A DNA stretch of 64,000 nt. It comes from JAFDVL01 sp964631865. Its GTDB lineage: Bacteria; Acidobacteriota; Blastocatellia; RBC074. The notes under the pieces were generated by a model. The model was not told where the DNA came from. It saw only the letters and a list, made by a program, of their open reading frames with translations, and did not search any database. Each line of letters begins with the position of its first letter. Position 1 is the stretch's first letter. The DNA lies in assembly GCA_964631865.1 (NCBI GenBank), contig CAZWAK010000007.1, forward strand, positions 23,847 to 87,846, in the 5' to 3' direction. The translations under genes were made by a program, and so were the position numbers. Shown piece by piece: positions 1 through 7,576 of the stretch.

Positions 1-112
1 TCTCATTCGGCAATCGTTCGCGCACCGCGCGCAGCACGGTCAGCCCGCCAACACCGGAATCAAAAATTCCGATGGGCAGTGAAGGTTGGGCATGTTGTTC
101 CGATGATTGCAT
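1..112 (-). CDS. murI: Glutamate racemase, N-terminal end only
   Basis: The reverse strand from 112 reads into the left edge as a protein beginning MQSSEQHAQPSLPIGIFDSG and continuing with GVGGLTVLRAVRERLPNE. The IGIFDSGVGGLTV block is the N-terminal signature of glutamate racemase and carries the first catalytic-region Asp-Ser. The enzyme interconverts L- and D-glutamate in the cytoplasm for peptidoglycan synthesis. About 37 codons are visible and the rest lies beyond the edge. I see no clear ribosome site before the ATG at 112, so the true start could be slightly different. It is divergent from nothing nearby; the tmRNA gene upstream of it runs in the same direction. Confidence 0.85.
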   Translation of the reverse strand, partial: MQSSEQHAQPSLPIGIFDSGVGGLTVLRAVRERLPNE

Positions 113-120
113 CAAGGCAG

Positions 121-160
121 GAATCTCAAATTTCAAATCTCAAATCTCAAATTCGAGATG
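121..160. repeat. Short tandem repeat between murI and tmRNA
   Basis: Imperfect copies of a TCTCAAAT-like unit are strung together here, read on the minus strand as repeated GAGATTT. The tract begins four bases beyond the 3' CCA of the tmRNA and also holds a small ATCTC/GAGAT stem. It could act as the 3' processing or termination region of tmRNA, but there is no proper terminator hairpin with a U-run, so that is a guess. Confidence 0.5.
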
Positions 161-163
161 TAA

Positions 164-530
164 TGGTGGAGGTGGTCGGAATCGAACCGACGTCTAGCAG
201 CCATTCACGAAAGAATCTACATACTTAGCCGCTTCGATTATGTTTTCACTCCCGCGCGGTAGTGCGAAGCGGCGAAGAACCGCGCGCGAGCTATGCCAGA
301 GAAGTCTCGCTCTCCAACTCTGACCTGCGTCAGAAAGCCAGCCGATACAAGTGACGCTCGGAGCCACGCCTATCGGCGAAACGTGGGCGAACGGGCTGTG
401 AACTAGAGTTAACTAGGCAGCCATTGCGAGTTCTTGATTCGCAATTATGTTTTGCTTGCAGAGTACGGGTTACAAGCATCCCGGTATGCATCCGTCGCTG
501 CAGGTCTCCTATCGAAACCAATGCACCCCC
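164..530 (-). ncRNA. ssrA: Transfer-messenger RNA (tmRNA)
   Basis: tmRNA rescues stalled ribosomes and tags the unfinished peptide for proteolysis. The minus strand starts GGGGGUG at 530 and contains the conserved GGUUUCGAUAGG of the tRNA-like domain. It ends with the T-arm GGUUCGAUUCC and CACCUCC followed by an encoded CCA at 164-166. The acceptor 5' GGGGGUG pairs with CACCUCC over seven positions with one G-U pair. The 367-nt length fits one-piece bacterial tmRNA. An internal reading frame ending LAMAA-stop lies at 413-442. A promoter with near-consensus boxes lies about 46 nt upstream of the mature 5' end, implying a short leader that is trimmed off. Confidence 0.95.
413..442 (-). other. 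Predicted tmRNA proteolysis tag, ANQELAMAA
   Basis: Within the tmRNA the frame that closes with UAG at 413-415 reads GCG AAU CAA GAA CUC GCA AUG GCU GCC, that is ANQELAMAA. The hydrophobic small-residue end (LAMAA) is what ClpXP-type adaptors and proteases recognise in known tags such as those ending LAA. The resume codon is inferred to be GCG at 440-442 rather than the more usual GCA. The frame stays open a few codons further upstream (KQNII), so the exact first residue is not settled by sequence alone. Confidence 0.7.
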
Positions 531-576
531 ACATTCAAAGAGCGTTTCTATTGTCAGGGAAACGCGGACGGTTTAG

Positions 577-605
577 AGTCTACGGTTCGTAAAGATGTGT
601 GTCAA
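577..605 (-). promoter_or_regulatory. Sigma70-type promoter of tmRNA
   Basis: On the minus strand a perfect -35 TTGACA (600-605) is followed after exactly 17 bases by TAGACT (577-582), four of six matches to TATAAT. Transcription would start about 570 and run into the tmRNA at 530. The -35 box lies only 24 bp before the aroDE start codon, so the two genes share a compact divergent region. Confidence 0.75.
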
Positions 606-628
606 GCACCTGATTTTTCGAGGATTTC

Positions 629-2122
629 ATGCAGAAATTGATTTGTGTTCCGATTACAGAACCGAAGATGTTGGATTTCGTGCGGGCGATTGAAGAGGCA
701 GAAAAAACCGCCGACATTATCGAACTACGCCTTGATTACGTGACCGATCATTCTCCGGCCTATGTGCTGAAGCTGATAGAAACGAGAAAGGATTTTTTTC
801 GCAAACCCTTCATTCTTACTTATCGCCCGCGCGAGCAAGGCGGACAGCGAGATATAAAATTTAATGATCGCCTCAGATTTTGGCGAAAATTAGATTTTTG
901 GGACGTGATTGATTACGCTGACATTGAACTGGATATGGTTGAGCGATTAGCCCAAACCAAATTCCAAATCCCCTGGCACAAAGTTATCTGCTCATATCAC
1001 AACTTTGACGAAACACCCGCGAATCTCAACGAAATTTACGAACGCATCGCGCGCACACCCGCGGCTGTCGTCAAAATCGCCACGAAAGCGAACCGCATTG
1101 CCGATTGCCTGCCGCTGTTCGACTTGATGCAGCGCGGCGCAAAGCCCGTCATCATTTTGGGGATGGGCTTGCCCGGCGTGGCGACGCGCATTCTGGCGTT
1201 GTCACGCGGCGCGATGCTCACGTTCGGAGCTTTGCGACGCGGCGCTGAAAGCGCGAGTGGACAACCGACCGCGACAGAACTGCGCGAGTTGTATCGCGCG
1301 CATCAACTCACGCCACACAGCGAAATTTACGGCGTCATCGGCAACCCAATCGGCCATTCGCGTTCGCCGCTGATTCACAATGCCGCGCTCCAAGCCGTCG
1401 GTAGAGACGCTGTGTACTTGCCGCTCGAAGTAAACGATGCGGCGGAATTCATTCGTGATTTCGTGCATCCGAAAACCAAAAAGCTGGATTGGAATTTGCG
1501 CGGCTTGAGCGTGACGATTCCGCACAAACTGAGCGTGATGCCGCATCTGGATTTCATCTCGCCCGCTGCCGAAGCGGTTGGCGCAGTCAACACGATCATC
1601 GTCAAAGGCGACGAATTGCACGGCGACAACACGGACGTGATCGGCGCGATGAACCCGCTCGAAAAACTGATGGATGTGAACGGCGCGCGGGCGGCCATCA
1701 TCGGCGCGGGCGGCGCAGCACGCGCGATTTGTTATGGCCTGCAACAACGCGGCGCAAGCGTGACGATTTATGCGCGCGATGTTCGCAAAGCGCAAACGCT
1801 CGCCGACGAATTCAATGCACACGCCGCAGCCATCAGCGATTTTCGCGGCGATGTTGATCTCGTCATCAACTGCACGCCCGTCGGAATGCAGGGCCACAAC
1901 GAAGCGGCCAGCCCGCTCAACGCTGACACATTGAAAAACGTGCGCCTGGTGTACGATCTGATTTACAACCCGCGCGAAACGCAATTGCTCAAAGATGCAA
2001 CCGCCCTCGGCTGCCAAACGCTCGGCGGCATGGCGATGCTGCTTGGGCAAGCGGCAGAACAGTTTCGTTTGTGGACAGGCGCAGACGCGCCGTTGGACGT
2101 GATGTGGCAGGCCATCGCGTGA
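629..2122 (+). CDS. aroDE: Bifunctional 3-dehydroquinate dehydratase / shikimate dehydrogenase
   Basis: This is a fusion of two consecutive shikimate-pathway enzymes, converting 3-dehydroquinate to 3-dehydroshikimate and then, with NADPH, to shikimate. Residues 1 to about 220 are a type I dehydroquinase: His124 in CSYHNFDETP and the Schiff-base Lys149 in VVKIATKAN are present. Residues about 233-497 are AroE: NPIGHSRSPLIHN at 239-251 binds shikimate, Lys300 in SVTIPHK and Asp336 in HGDNTD form the catalytic pair, and GAGGAA at 359-364 is the dinucleotide-binding loop. Both halves are near full length. The start is ATG with GAGG just upstream. Such fusions are known from plants and some bacteria. 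No other aro gene is nearby. Confidence 0.95.
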   Translation: MQKLICVPITEPKMLDFVRAIEEAEKTADIIELRLDYVTDHSPAYVLKLIETRKDFFRKPFILTYRPREQGGQRDIKFNDRLRFWRKLDFWDVIDYADIELDMVERLAQTKFQIPWHKVICSYHNFDETPANLNEIYERIARTPAAVVKIATKANRIADCLPLFDLMQRGAKPVIILGMGLPGVATRILALSRGAMLTFGALRRGAESASGQPTATELRELYRAHQLTPHSEIYGVIGNPIGHSRSPLIHNAALQAVGRDAVYLPLEVNDAAEFIRDFVHPKTKKLDWNLRGLSVTIPHKLSVMPHLDFISPAAEAVGAVNTIIVKGDELHGDNTDVIGAMNPLEKLMDVNGARAAIIGAGGAARAICYGLQQRGASVTIYARDVRKAQTLADEFNAHAAAISDFRGDVDLVINCTPVGMQGHNEAASPLNADTLKNVRLVYDLIYNPRETQLLKDATALGCQTLGGMAMLLGQAAEQFRLWTGADAPLDVMWQAIA

Positions 2123-2210
2123 AAAAAATCCGCGCCGCTCCGTTTCATCCGCATCATTCGTAGTCTATTATTGCCGTTCAATTTGAATTTCAGACAAAGG
2201 CCAAAAACGA

Positions 2211-3608
2211 ATGACTACGCAACCCGATTGGGCAATCCCGAATTATCTCGAAGTCAAAAACAACCACCTGCACATCAATGACGTAGATGTGACGACGCTC
2301 GCCGCGCAATACGACACGCCGCTGTTTGTGATTTCTGCGCCGCGCATTCGCGCCAATATCGCGCGCCTGCTCGAAGCGAAAAAGCATCATCCGAAACTCA
2401 AACTTTGCTATGCCTCGAAAGCGAACAATGCGCTCGGCGTCTTGCGCGTCGTGCGGGATGCCGGGATTGATGTCGAAGTGAATTCCGGCGGCGAATTGTT
2501 TCGGGCCTTGCGCGCGGGCTTTCGGCCAGAGCAAATCGAAATGAACGGCATTGCCAAAACCGAACAGGAAATCGCCGAAGCCATCGAAGCGGGCATTTAC
2601 GCGATCAATCTGGATTCGCCGTTTGAACTGGAATTGGTCGAACAGGTTGCGGCGAAACTCAACAAGCGCGCCAACGTCACGGTGCGTTTGGTGGCAGGCG
2701 TCGGTACACGCTCGCACGCCGGATTGCAGACGGCGCTCTACACCTCGAAATTCGGCATCTCGCCGTCGCAAGCCCGCGAAGTGATGCTGCGTGCGCTGCG
2801 CAATCCTGATCACCTCAACCTCGCAGGCATTCACATTCACGTCGGCTCGCAAACACCTGACCCCGAACCGTACGCCACAGCGTTTGCGACCATGTGGGAA
2901 CATTTGTTGTGGCTGCACAAAGAAACCGGACACGAGTTGCAACACATCAACATCGGCGGCGGCATTCCGGTGAATTATTTGCGTGACCGCGCGCACGCCG
3001 AAGAAATCAGCGCCAACGAACGCACGATGCTCGGCGCGATTTTGACGTCCGACGAAGCGATTGGCGCGGCGCTCGAAGCCGTACGCAAAGCCGCACGCAT
3101 CGCAGGCGCAGACCATTTGCTCAACGATTTGGAAATCGTGATGGAACCGGGACGCGCCGTCATCGGCGATGCGGTCACGATTTTGACCACCGTGCGCAAC
3201 CTCAAAACGCGCCCGGAGACACATGAAAACTGGGTACTGACGGACGCGGGGTATAACCTGATGCTTTCGATGGTGATGTACCACTGGTATTACCACGCTG
3301 TGAACGCCTCGCGCGCAGGCGAAGCCCATTCGTCGCGCTATCGGATGGCGGGGCCGTTGTGCGATGGCGGCGATGTCTATTTCGATTTGCACGGCGAAGG
3401 GCATTTGCCGGATTGCCGGTTGTTGCCGGTGAATGCACAGGTCGGCGAAGTCATCGCGATGCTGAACACAGGCGCGTACACGATGTCGCAAATGACGGCG
3501 TACAACGGACGCCCCTTTCCGGCGGCGGTGCTGGTGGAGGACGACGGTCAAGTCGAAGTCATTCGCAAACGCGACAGCTACGAAGATTTGTTGCTGAACG
3601 AAATTTGA
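2211..3608 (+). CDS. lysA: PLP-dependent diaminopimelate decarboxylase family protein
   Basis: This is a fold-type III PLP decarboxylase of the DapDC/ornithine decarboxylase family. The likely reaction is meso-diaminopimelate to lysine plus CO2. The PLP lysine is Lys70 in CYASKANN, followed by the VNSGGEL block, the HVGSQ motif, the phosphate-binding INIGGG, the EPGRA block, the CDGGD motif that supplies the active-site Cys from the second subunit, and a C-terminal YNGRPFPAAVLV. Its 465 residues are slightly longer than typical LysA (about 420) and an insertion lies after the INIGGG loop (LRDRAHAEEI and on). Relatives acting on other diamino acids have the same motifs, so substrate assignment is inference. 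It follows aroDE by 88 bp without an obvious terminator. Confidence 0.8.
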   Translation: MTTQPDWAIPNYLEVKNNHLHINDVDVTTLAAQYDTPLFVISAPRIRANIARLLEAKKHHPKLKLCYASKANNALGVLRVVRDAGIDVEVNSGGELFRALRAGFRPEQIEMNGIAKTEQEIAEAIEAGIYAINLDSPFELELVEQVAAKLNKRANVTVRLVAGVGTRSHAGLQTALYTSKFGISPSQAREVMLRALRNPDHLNLAGIHIHVGSQTPDPEPYATAFATMWEHLLWLHKETGHELQHINIGGGIPVNYLRDRAHAEEISANERTMLGAILTSDEAIGAALEAVRKAARIAGADHLLNDLEIVMEPGRAVIGDAVTILTTVRNLKTRPETHENWVLTDAGYNLMLSMVMYHWYYHAVNASRAGEAHSSRYRMAGPLCDGGDVYFDLHGEGHLPDCRLLPVNAQVGEVIAMLNTGAYTMSQMTAYNGRPFPAAVLVEDDGQVEVIRKRDSYEDLLLNEI

Positions 3609-3646
3609 TTCACGAGTACCGTTCGCCTCAGCGAGCGCTGGCAGGA

Positions 3647-4459
3647 TCATTTGCGCCGCTTCTCGGTTCGGACTGGATTACGTGTGAGTAAGACACGATA
3701 GCGATAGAGGTCGCTGCGATAGAGAACCCGGACGTATTCGACGGGTTTTTCTTCGGCGCTATAAATCGTATTCTCGATGGACAACAAGGCCGAGCCGACC
3801 GGGATTTCCAGGCGTCCGGCCACATACGGATCGGCCAGCGCCGCCGTGATTTGTTGGATGCCTTTGTACAGGCGGAGGCCGATTTTGGTTTCCAATTGTT
3901 CCAGCACCGACCCCTGACTCAAGTCCTCTGCCGTCAGCCGCACCCCAATTTCGGCGGGGAAATAATTGACCAATAATCCGTACGGCTTGTCATCGAGCAA
4001 GCGCAAGCGTTCGACGCGCGAAACCGGATCGCCGAGTTGCAAGCCCAGCAACTTGGCGGCTTGGGCATCGGCTTTGATGAGGTTGATGTCGAGCACTTTC
4101 ACGGGCGTCTTTTGCCCCATCGCAATCAACTCATCCAGCGACCCCGTCAAGTTAATCACCCCTTCAAAGCGTCCCTCCACCAGGTTAGTGCGCGCGCGGC
4201 GTTCGGCAATAAACGTGCCGCGTCCCTGCCGTCGCTCAATTAACCCTTCGCCTGCCAGCGTGGCCAGAGCTTGCCGCACGGTGATGCGGCTGACGCCGTA
4301 TTCGGCGATCAAATCGTCTTCGGTGGGCAACTGATCGCCCTGCGCATAGACGCCAGAGTTGATCTTTTCGCGCAAGAGGATTTCCAATTGATAATAAAGC
4401 GGCACGCGCTTGGAAACGAACTGAGCGGGTGGTTTGGTCATAGAGATTTTTCGTGCCAT
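3647..4459 (-). CDS. GntR-family transcriptional regulator with UTRA domain
   Basis: Residues about 18-85 form the winged helix: QLPTEDDLIAEYGVSRITVR is the classical GntR helix-turn-helix, followed by GRGTFI of the wing. Residues about 100-255 form a UTRA ligand-binding domain of the HutC/NagR subfamily, which usually binds small acids or sugar phosphates. The length of 270 is slightly more than the usual 240-250, with a charged C-terminal tail. The ATG at 4459 has AGG six bases upstream. The gene is divergent from the exported protein at 4615, and the gap carries a promoter overlapped by an inverted repeat, so autoregulation and control of the neighbour are plausible. The ligand is not readable from sequence. 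Confidence 0.85.
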   Translation of the reverse strand: MARKISMTKPPAQFVSKRVPLYYQLEILLREKINSGVYAQGDQLPTEDDLIAEYGVSRITVRQALATLAGEGLIERRQGRGTFIAERRARTNLVEGRFEGVINLTGSLDELIAMGQKTPVKVLDINLIKADAQAAKLLGLQLGDPVSRVERLRLLDDKPYGLLVNYFPAEIGVRLTAEDLSQGSVLEQLETKIGLRLYKGIQQITAALADPYVAGRLEIPVGSALLSIENTIYSAEEKPVEYVRVLYRSDLYRYRVLLTRNPVRTEKRRK

Positions 4460-4510
4460 CTTTTACCTGCGTTGTGGAGCGGGTGACAGACACGATTTTA
4501 TTATAAAAAA

Positions 4511-4542
4511 ATGACAAATGAAATATTATCGTTATATTGTCA
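4511..4542 (+). promoter_or_regulatory. Probable promoter overlapped by inverted-repeat operator
   Basis: ATGACA (4511-4516) and TATATT (4533-4538) are separated by 16 bp and point toward the gene at 4615. TGACAA at 4512-4517 is mirrored exactly by TTGTCA at 4537-4542, so a dyad brackets the whole promoter. The stretch is markedly AT-rich. It lies 52 bp upstream of the GntR start, the usual place for a GntR operator. Binding is inferred, not shown. Confidence 0.5.
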
Positions 4543-4614
4543 GTATGATTGGAACCGATTATTGAGTTTGCCTGTCGCGGTTCGCGGTAGGACTCTATCC
4601 AGGAGATGATTTTG

Positions 4615-6147
4615 ATGAAACGTTTCGCATTCGTTTTTGCACTGACCTGCCTGTTGTTTTCGCTGCCGCTGGCGGCGCAATCCGTAGACAAAATTCTCAA
4701 ACAAGCTACCAAAGCGTTGGGCGATGAAAAAGCCTTGCGCAACCTGCGTTCGTGGCAGGTGCAGGGAACCGTCACGCGCCGTCGCGATGGCGAAAGCGGC
4801 AAATACGAAGCCGCCGCACTCGCCCCTAATTTGTATTGGGGGCAATTCGATTTGCGCGGCTTAGAAACGAGCGTCGGCTACAGTGGCAAATCCGGCTGGT
4901 TCCGCGATGCGCGCAACGGCTTGCGCACAATGACCGGCGACGTGAGCCGCGATTTTCAGGCCGAAGCCGCGTTGCGCAACACGCGCTGGCTCGACGCGAA
5001 AAAGAACAAAGCCAAACTCGTCGCCGCGCCCGGCACGATCAATGGCAAAGCGGTGAACACCGTGACGATGACGACGGCGAAGAATGTCCGCCTCAAACTG
5101 CATTTCGACGCGGCTTCGGGCTTGCTCGTGCGCGAAGAAATTCCGGCGGGCGCACTGACGCGCATCTTTGACTACAGCGACTACAAGCCGGTCAACGGCC
5201 TTCAGTTTGCGCACACGATCACGACCACTGTCGGGCCGGACATCTACGACATCAAGCTTGACCGCATCGTGCCGAACGCGCCGCTCGAACGCGCTCGCTT
5301 TGACTTCCCCGTTGTGTCCAACGAGCTGCTGCCGAACATTGACGCTTTGTTGCAAGAGGTGAAAGCGAACGAAGACAAAGTGGACGAAATCCTCGAAAAA
5401 TACACCTACACCGAAAAGCAAACCGACCGCGAATCCGATGCGTCAGGCCAACTGCGCGAAAAAAAATCCGAGACCTTTGAACTCACCTTTTACAAAGGCA
5501 ATCGCATCAAACGACTGATTGAAAAGAACGGCAAACCGCTGGCAGCGAACGAACTCGAAAGTGAAAACAAACGCATTGAAAAGCGCGTGCGCGAGATTGA
5601 GAAGAAAGAAGCCGAGAAAGAAAAGAAAGCCAGCAAAGAACGCGAACTCGCGCAAGAGACCGCCGGAACGCCCGATGACGAAAACGGACAACGCATTTCC
5701 ATCGCCGATGTGTTGCGCGCCTCGAAGCTCACGAACCCGCGCCGCGAACGCTTCCGCAACCGTGATGTAATTGTCTTCGATTTCGAGCCACTGCCCGGCT
5801 ACAAACCACAAAAACGCGTCGAGAAATTCTTCGGCAAAACGGCGGGCGCGATTTGGGTAGATGCAAACGACAAGCAAGTCGCCCGCGTCGAAGCCCGGCT
5901 GGTCGAAGCCTACAAAGTCGCGGGCGGGATGCTCGCGTCGCTGAAAGAAGGCGCGACGTTTGTGCTCGAACAAGACCGCGTCAACAACGAAATCTGGCTA
6001 CCAACGCGCGCCGACATCAACCTGTCCATAAAGGTGCTGATGGTCAAAGGCATCAATGCGAATTCGGTGATCGAGTACGGCAACTACAAACGCTTCCAGG
6101 TGGATGCCGAAAAAGAAAAGCTGAAAGACCCGACCAAACCGCAATGA
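4615..6147 (+). CDS. Exported protein with two outer-membrane-lipoprotein-sorting-like regions
   Basis: Function is unknown. The ATG at 4615 is preferred over 4606 because AGGAG at 4601-4605 is correctly spaced only for 4615. The protein starts MKRFAFVFALTCLLFSLPLAAQ, a clear signal peptide. Residues about 22-235 look like the LolA/outer-membrane lipoprotein sorting beta-sheet family common in exported proteins: repeated W/Y-rich strands, GLLVREE, YSDYKPVNGLQFAH. A second domain of similar style spans about 250-500 (FRNRDVIVFDFEPLPGYKP, GAIWVD, LPTRADINLS), and between them sits a strongly charged Lys/Glu-rich helix. It probably acts in the periplasm. The four-base overlap with a decayed alpha/beta hydrolase shows it once had a cotranscribed partner. 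Confidence 0.6.
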   Translation: MKRFAFVFALTCLLFSLPLAAQSVDKILKQATKALGDEKALRNLRSWQVQGTVTRRRDGESGKYEAAALAPNLYWGQFDLRGLETSVGYSGKSGWFRDARNGLRTMTGDVSRDFQAEAALRNTRWLDAKKNKAKLVAAPGTINGKAVNTVTMTTAKNVRLKLHFDAASGLLVREEIPAGALTRIFDYSDYKPVNGLQFAHTITTTVGPDIYDIKLDRIVPNAPLERARFDFPVVSNELLPNIDALLQEVKANEDKVDEILEKYTYTEKQTDRESDASGQLREKKSETFELTFYKGNRIKRLIEKNGKPLAANELESENKRIEKRVREIEKKEAEKEKKASKERELAQETAGTPDDENGQRISIADVLRASKLTNPRRERFRNRDVIVFDFEPLPGYKPQKRVEKFFGKTAGAIWVDANDKQVARVEARLVEAYKVAGGMLASLKEGATFVLEQDRVNNEIWLPTRADINLSIKVLMVKGINANSVIEYGNYKRFQVDAEKEKLKDPTKPQ

Positions 6148-6290
6148 TGGCACGCATCCCGCAAGGCTACGTCGAAACCGCCGCCGGGCAATTGCATTAT
6201 CGCAGCGCCGGAGACCGCACTGCGCCGTCCCTGTTGCTGTTACATCAAACCGCGAGTTCGTCTGCGATGGATGAAGCCTTGCAAAAACCA
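6144..6290 (+). pseudogene. Alpha/beta-hydrolase remnant, N-terminal only
   Basis: The frame beginning ATGATGGCA overlaps the previous stop codon and reads MMARIPQGYVETAAGQLHYR, then SAGDRTAPSLLLLHQTASSS. This is the typical first two strands and HQ-type oxyanion loop of alpha/beta hydrolases (G-x-L-H-Y, L-L-L-H-x-T). The similarity stops at about 6265-6290 where a MetE-like fragment begins on the other strand. The nucleophile elbow, acid and His are all missing, so this is a truncated, non-functional remnant. Confidence 0.65.
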
Positions 6291-6680
6291 CATTCCACAA
6301 TCCGATGCCAGCCGTAGCCGCTCCTGTGGCACAACCGTCAATGCTGCGTGCGCGCGCTGCACAATATGTTCGACACTTTCGACCGGCGCTTCGGTGTCCA
6401 GATTGAGCAGACCGGGGATCACCGCTTTCCCGCCCGCGTGCGTCAGCCGTTCGGGCGTGTGACCGGGCTGTTCATATTCCAAACTGATTTCGTCAATGTT
6501 CGTCGCGGCGAGCAAGGCTAATGCCTGTTCGTAGACCGGATTGACGCACTTCGCAGCAATGTTCTTCGAGTAGCCGTAACACATGTGAACAGCCGAGCGC
6601 GTCGTGATGCCGTGCAGCGTGCGATTGATCGCTTCGACGGCAAAGTCTTTGAGCTGCGGGCTGCTTGGGATCACCACCAC
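6271..6680 (-). pseudogene. MetE-like (cobalamin-independent methionine synthase C-domain) remnant
   Basis: The minus-strand frame contains LHGITTRSAVHMCYGYSKNI, a central NIDEISLEYEQPG and a terminal LRLASDCGMWFL. These match the barrel of MetE/epoxyalkane:CoM transferase-type methyltransferases, in which the HxCYG His-Cys and the SDCG Cys ligate zinc. The N-terminal part of the barrel is absent, and after GMWFL the frame turns into sequence antisense to the hydrolase remnant. About 130 residues of a normal 340-370 survive. It is a decayed fragment, not a working enzyme. Confidence 0.6.
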
Positions 6681-6689
6681 TTGCTTAAA

Positions 6690-6850
6690 GTCCTGAACTG
6701 CCCCAAACCGAGTCCTTTATGATGCGGTTACCCTGAGTCATTATAGAAGTACAAGAATATTCTTGACGTTGTAATAATAACAAGACAATATAAAACTGCT
6801 TCCTCTTTTTCAAAGGAAAAAGTTTTAAGCAGAGAGACAAAAGTTTTGCC
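6690..6850. other. AT-rich gap with perfect palindrome and long hairpin
   Basis: This strip is far more AT-rich than its surroundings. It holds a perfect 14-bp palindrome CAAGAATATTCTTG at 6752-6765. A 37-base hairpin follows at 6796-6832: outer stem CTGCTT/AAGCAG, inner stem CTTTTTC/GAAAAAG around an AAAG loop. No coding frame is convincing. It sits exactly between remnants of different genes and may be the scar of a lost mobile element, though no transposase or terminal repeats are visible. Confidence 0.5.
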
Positions 6851-6992
6851 GTGCAATCGCTCTTTTCATTTTTCATTGTGGACGATGGGGCGCGACGGCA
6901 AATGGCTCGCCAACTTTGCGAGCGAATCTACGAAAACGAGCAAGGGCCGCGTCACGATCAGCACCGAAGCGGTCAAAGCGGATGGCGGCGGG

Positions 6993-7157
6993 GTTCTGAA
7001 CGGCGTCTTTCAGATCGTTCACGGCGGCCCTTCGGTCGGCGGCAAGCGGGTCAACGATGCGCGCATTCGTGCCGTGTCGTTCACGGGCGGCCTCGCAGGC
7101 GGACGCGCGATTGCCCGTGCTCGCGCGGAAGATTTCAAGCCCGCGCAACTCGAACTA
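6993..7157 (+). pseudogene. Aldehyde dehydrogenase remnant, middle portion
   Basis: One frame reads GVFQIVHGGPSVGGKRVND and RIRAVSFTGGLAGGRAIAR, then EDFKPAQLEL. This is the NAD-binding part of the ALDH superfamily that normally follows about residue 190 (V-F-x-I-V-x-G, then S-F-T-G, then the conserved L-E-L). The fragment runs into unrelated sequence where the GGKN loop should follow. The codons before 6993 in the same frame are not recognisable to me. An N-terminal ALDH piece follows immediately, so gene order within the family is scrambled. Confidence 0.65.
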
Positions 7158-7564
7158 CGAACAAACTGCCGCGGCGGGCGCAACGTTTGCCGTCTACAAT
7201 CCAACGGATGGCAGCGTCGTTGCACAAGCGGCACGAGGCGATGCCACAGATGCTGACCTGGCCGTGCAAGCGGCACGCGCAGCGTTTCCGCGTTGGGCGA
7301 ATCTGCCTGCATCGGAACGCGAGCGGTTGCGGCTCAAAGCTGCCGATATATTCGAGCAGCGGAAAGATCGCTTTCCCGATTTGTTGATGGACGAAAGCGG
7401 CTCGACCATTGCGAAAGCGCGCGACGAAGTGAATTTCACGCCGCAACTTCTGCGGGCGGCAGCGGGCGCAGCGGCGTAGCTACAGCATCAAAGCATTTAC
7501 GGAACAAAAATGGATCAGCGTCGAAGTCAGTCCGCTGCCCATCACAGAACCACAAATCAATTGA
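7150..7564 (+). pseudogene. Aldehyde dehydrogenase remnant, N-terminus joined to C-terminus
   Basis: From 7153 one frame reads AAAGATFAVYNPTDGSVVAQ and then LPASERERLRLKAADIFEQR, ending FTPQLLRAAAGAA before a stop at 7477. That is the standard N-terminal 110 residues of an ALDH. After the stop, another frame (7481-7564) reads YSIKAFTEQKWISVEVSPLP and ends at TGA, an ALDH-like C-terminus. The whole central catalytic region, including the active-site Cys and Glu, is deleted. Together with the fragment at 6993 this may represent two former neighbouring ALDH paralogs. Confidence 0.65.
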
Positions 7565-7576
7565 AGGAACTTCGGG

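Noticed and set aside
121..160. Short tandem units as a possible CRISPR array
   Set aside because: The units are 8 bp without spacers, and there are no cas genes in the window.
447..641. 64-codon plus-strand frame
   Set aside because: It lies over the tmRNA gene and its promoter, so it cannot be a separate protein gene.
2190..3650. 486-codon minus-strand frame
   Set aside because: It is antisense to the lysA-type gene, rich in Arg, Ala and His, with no domain; it results from the codon bias of the real gene.
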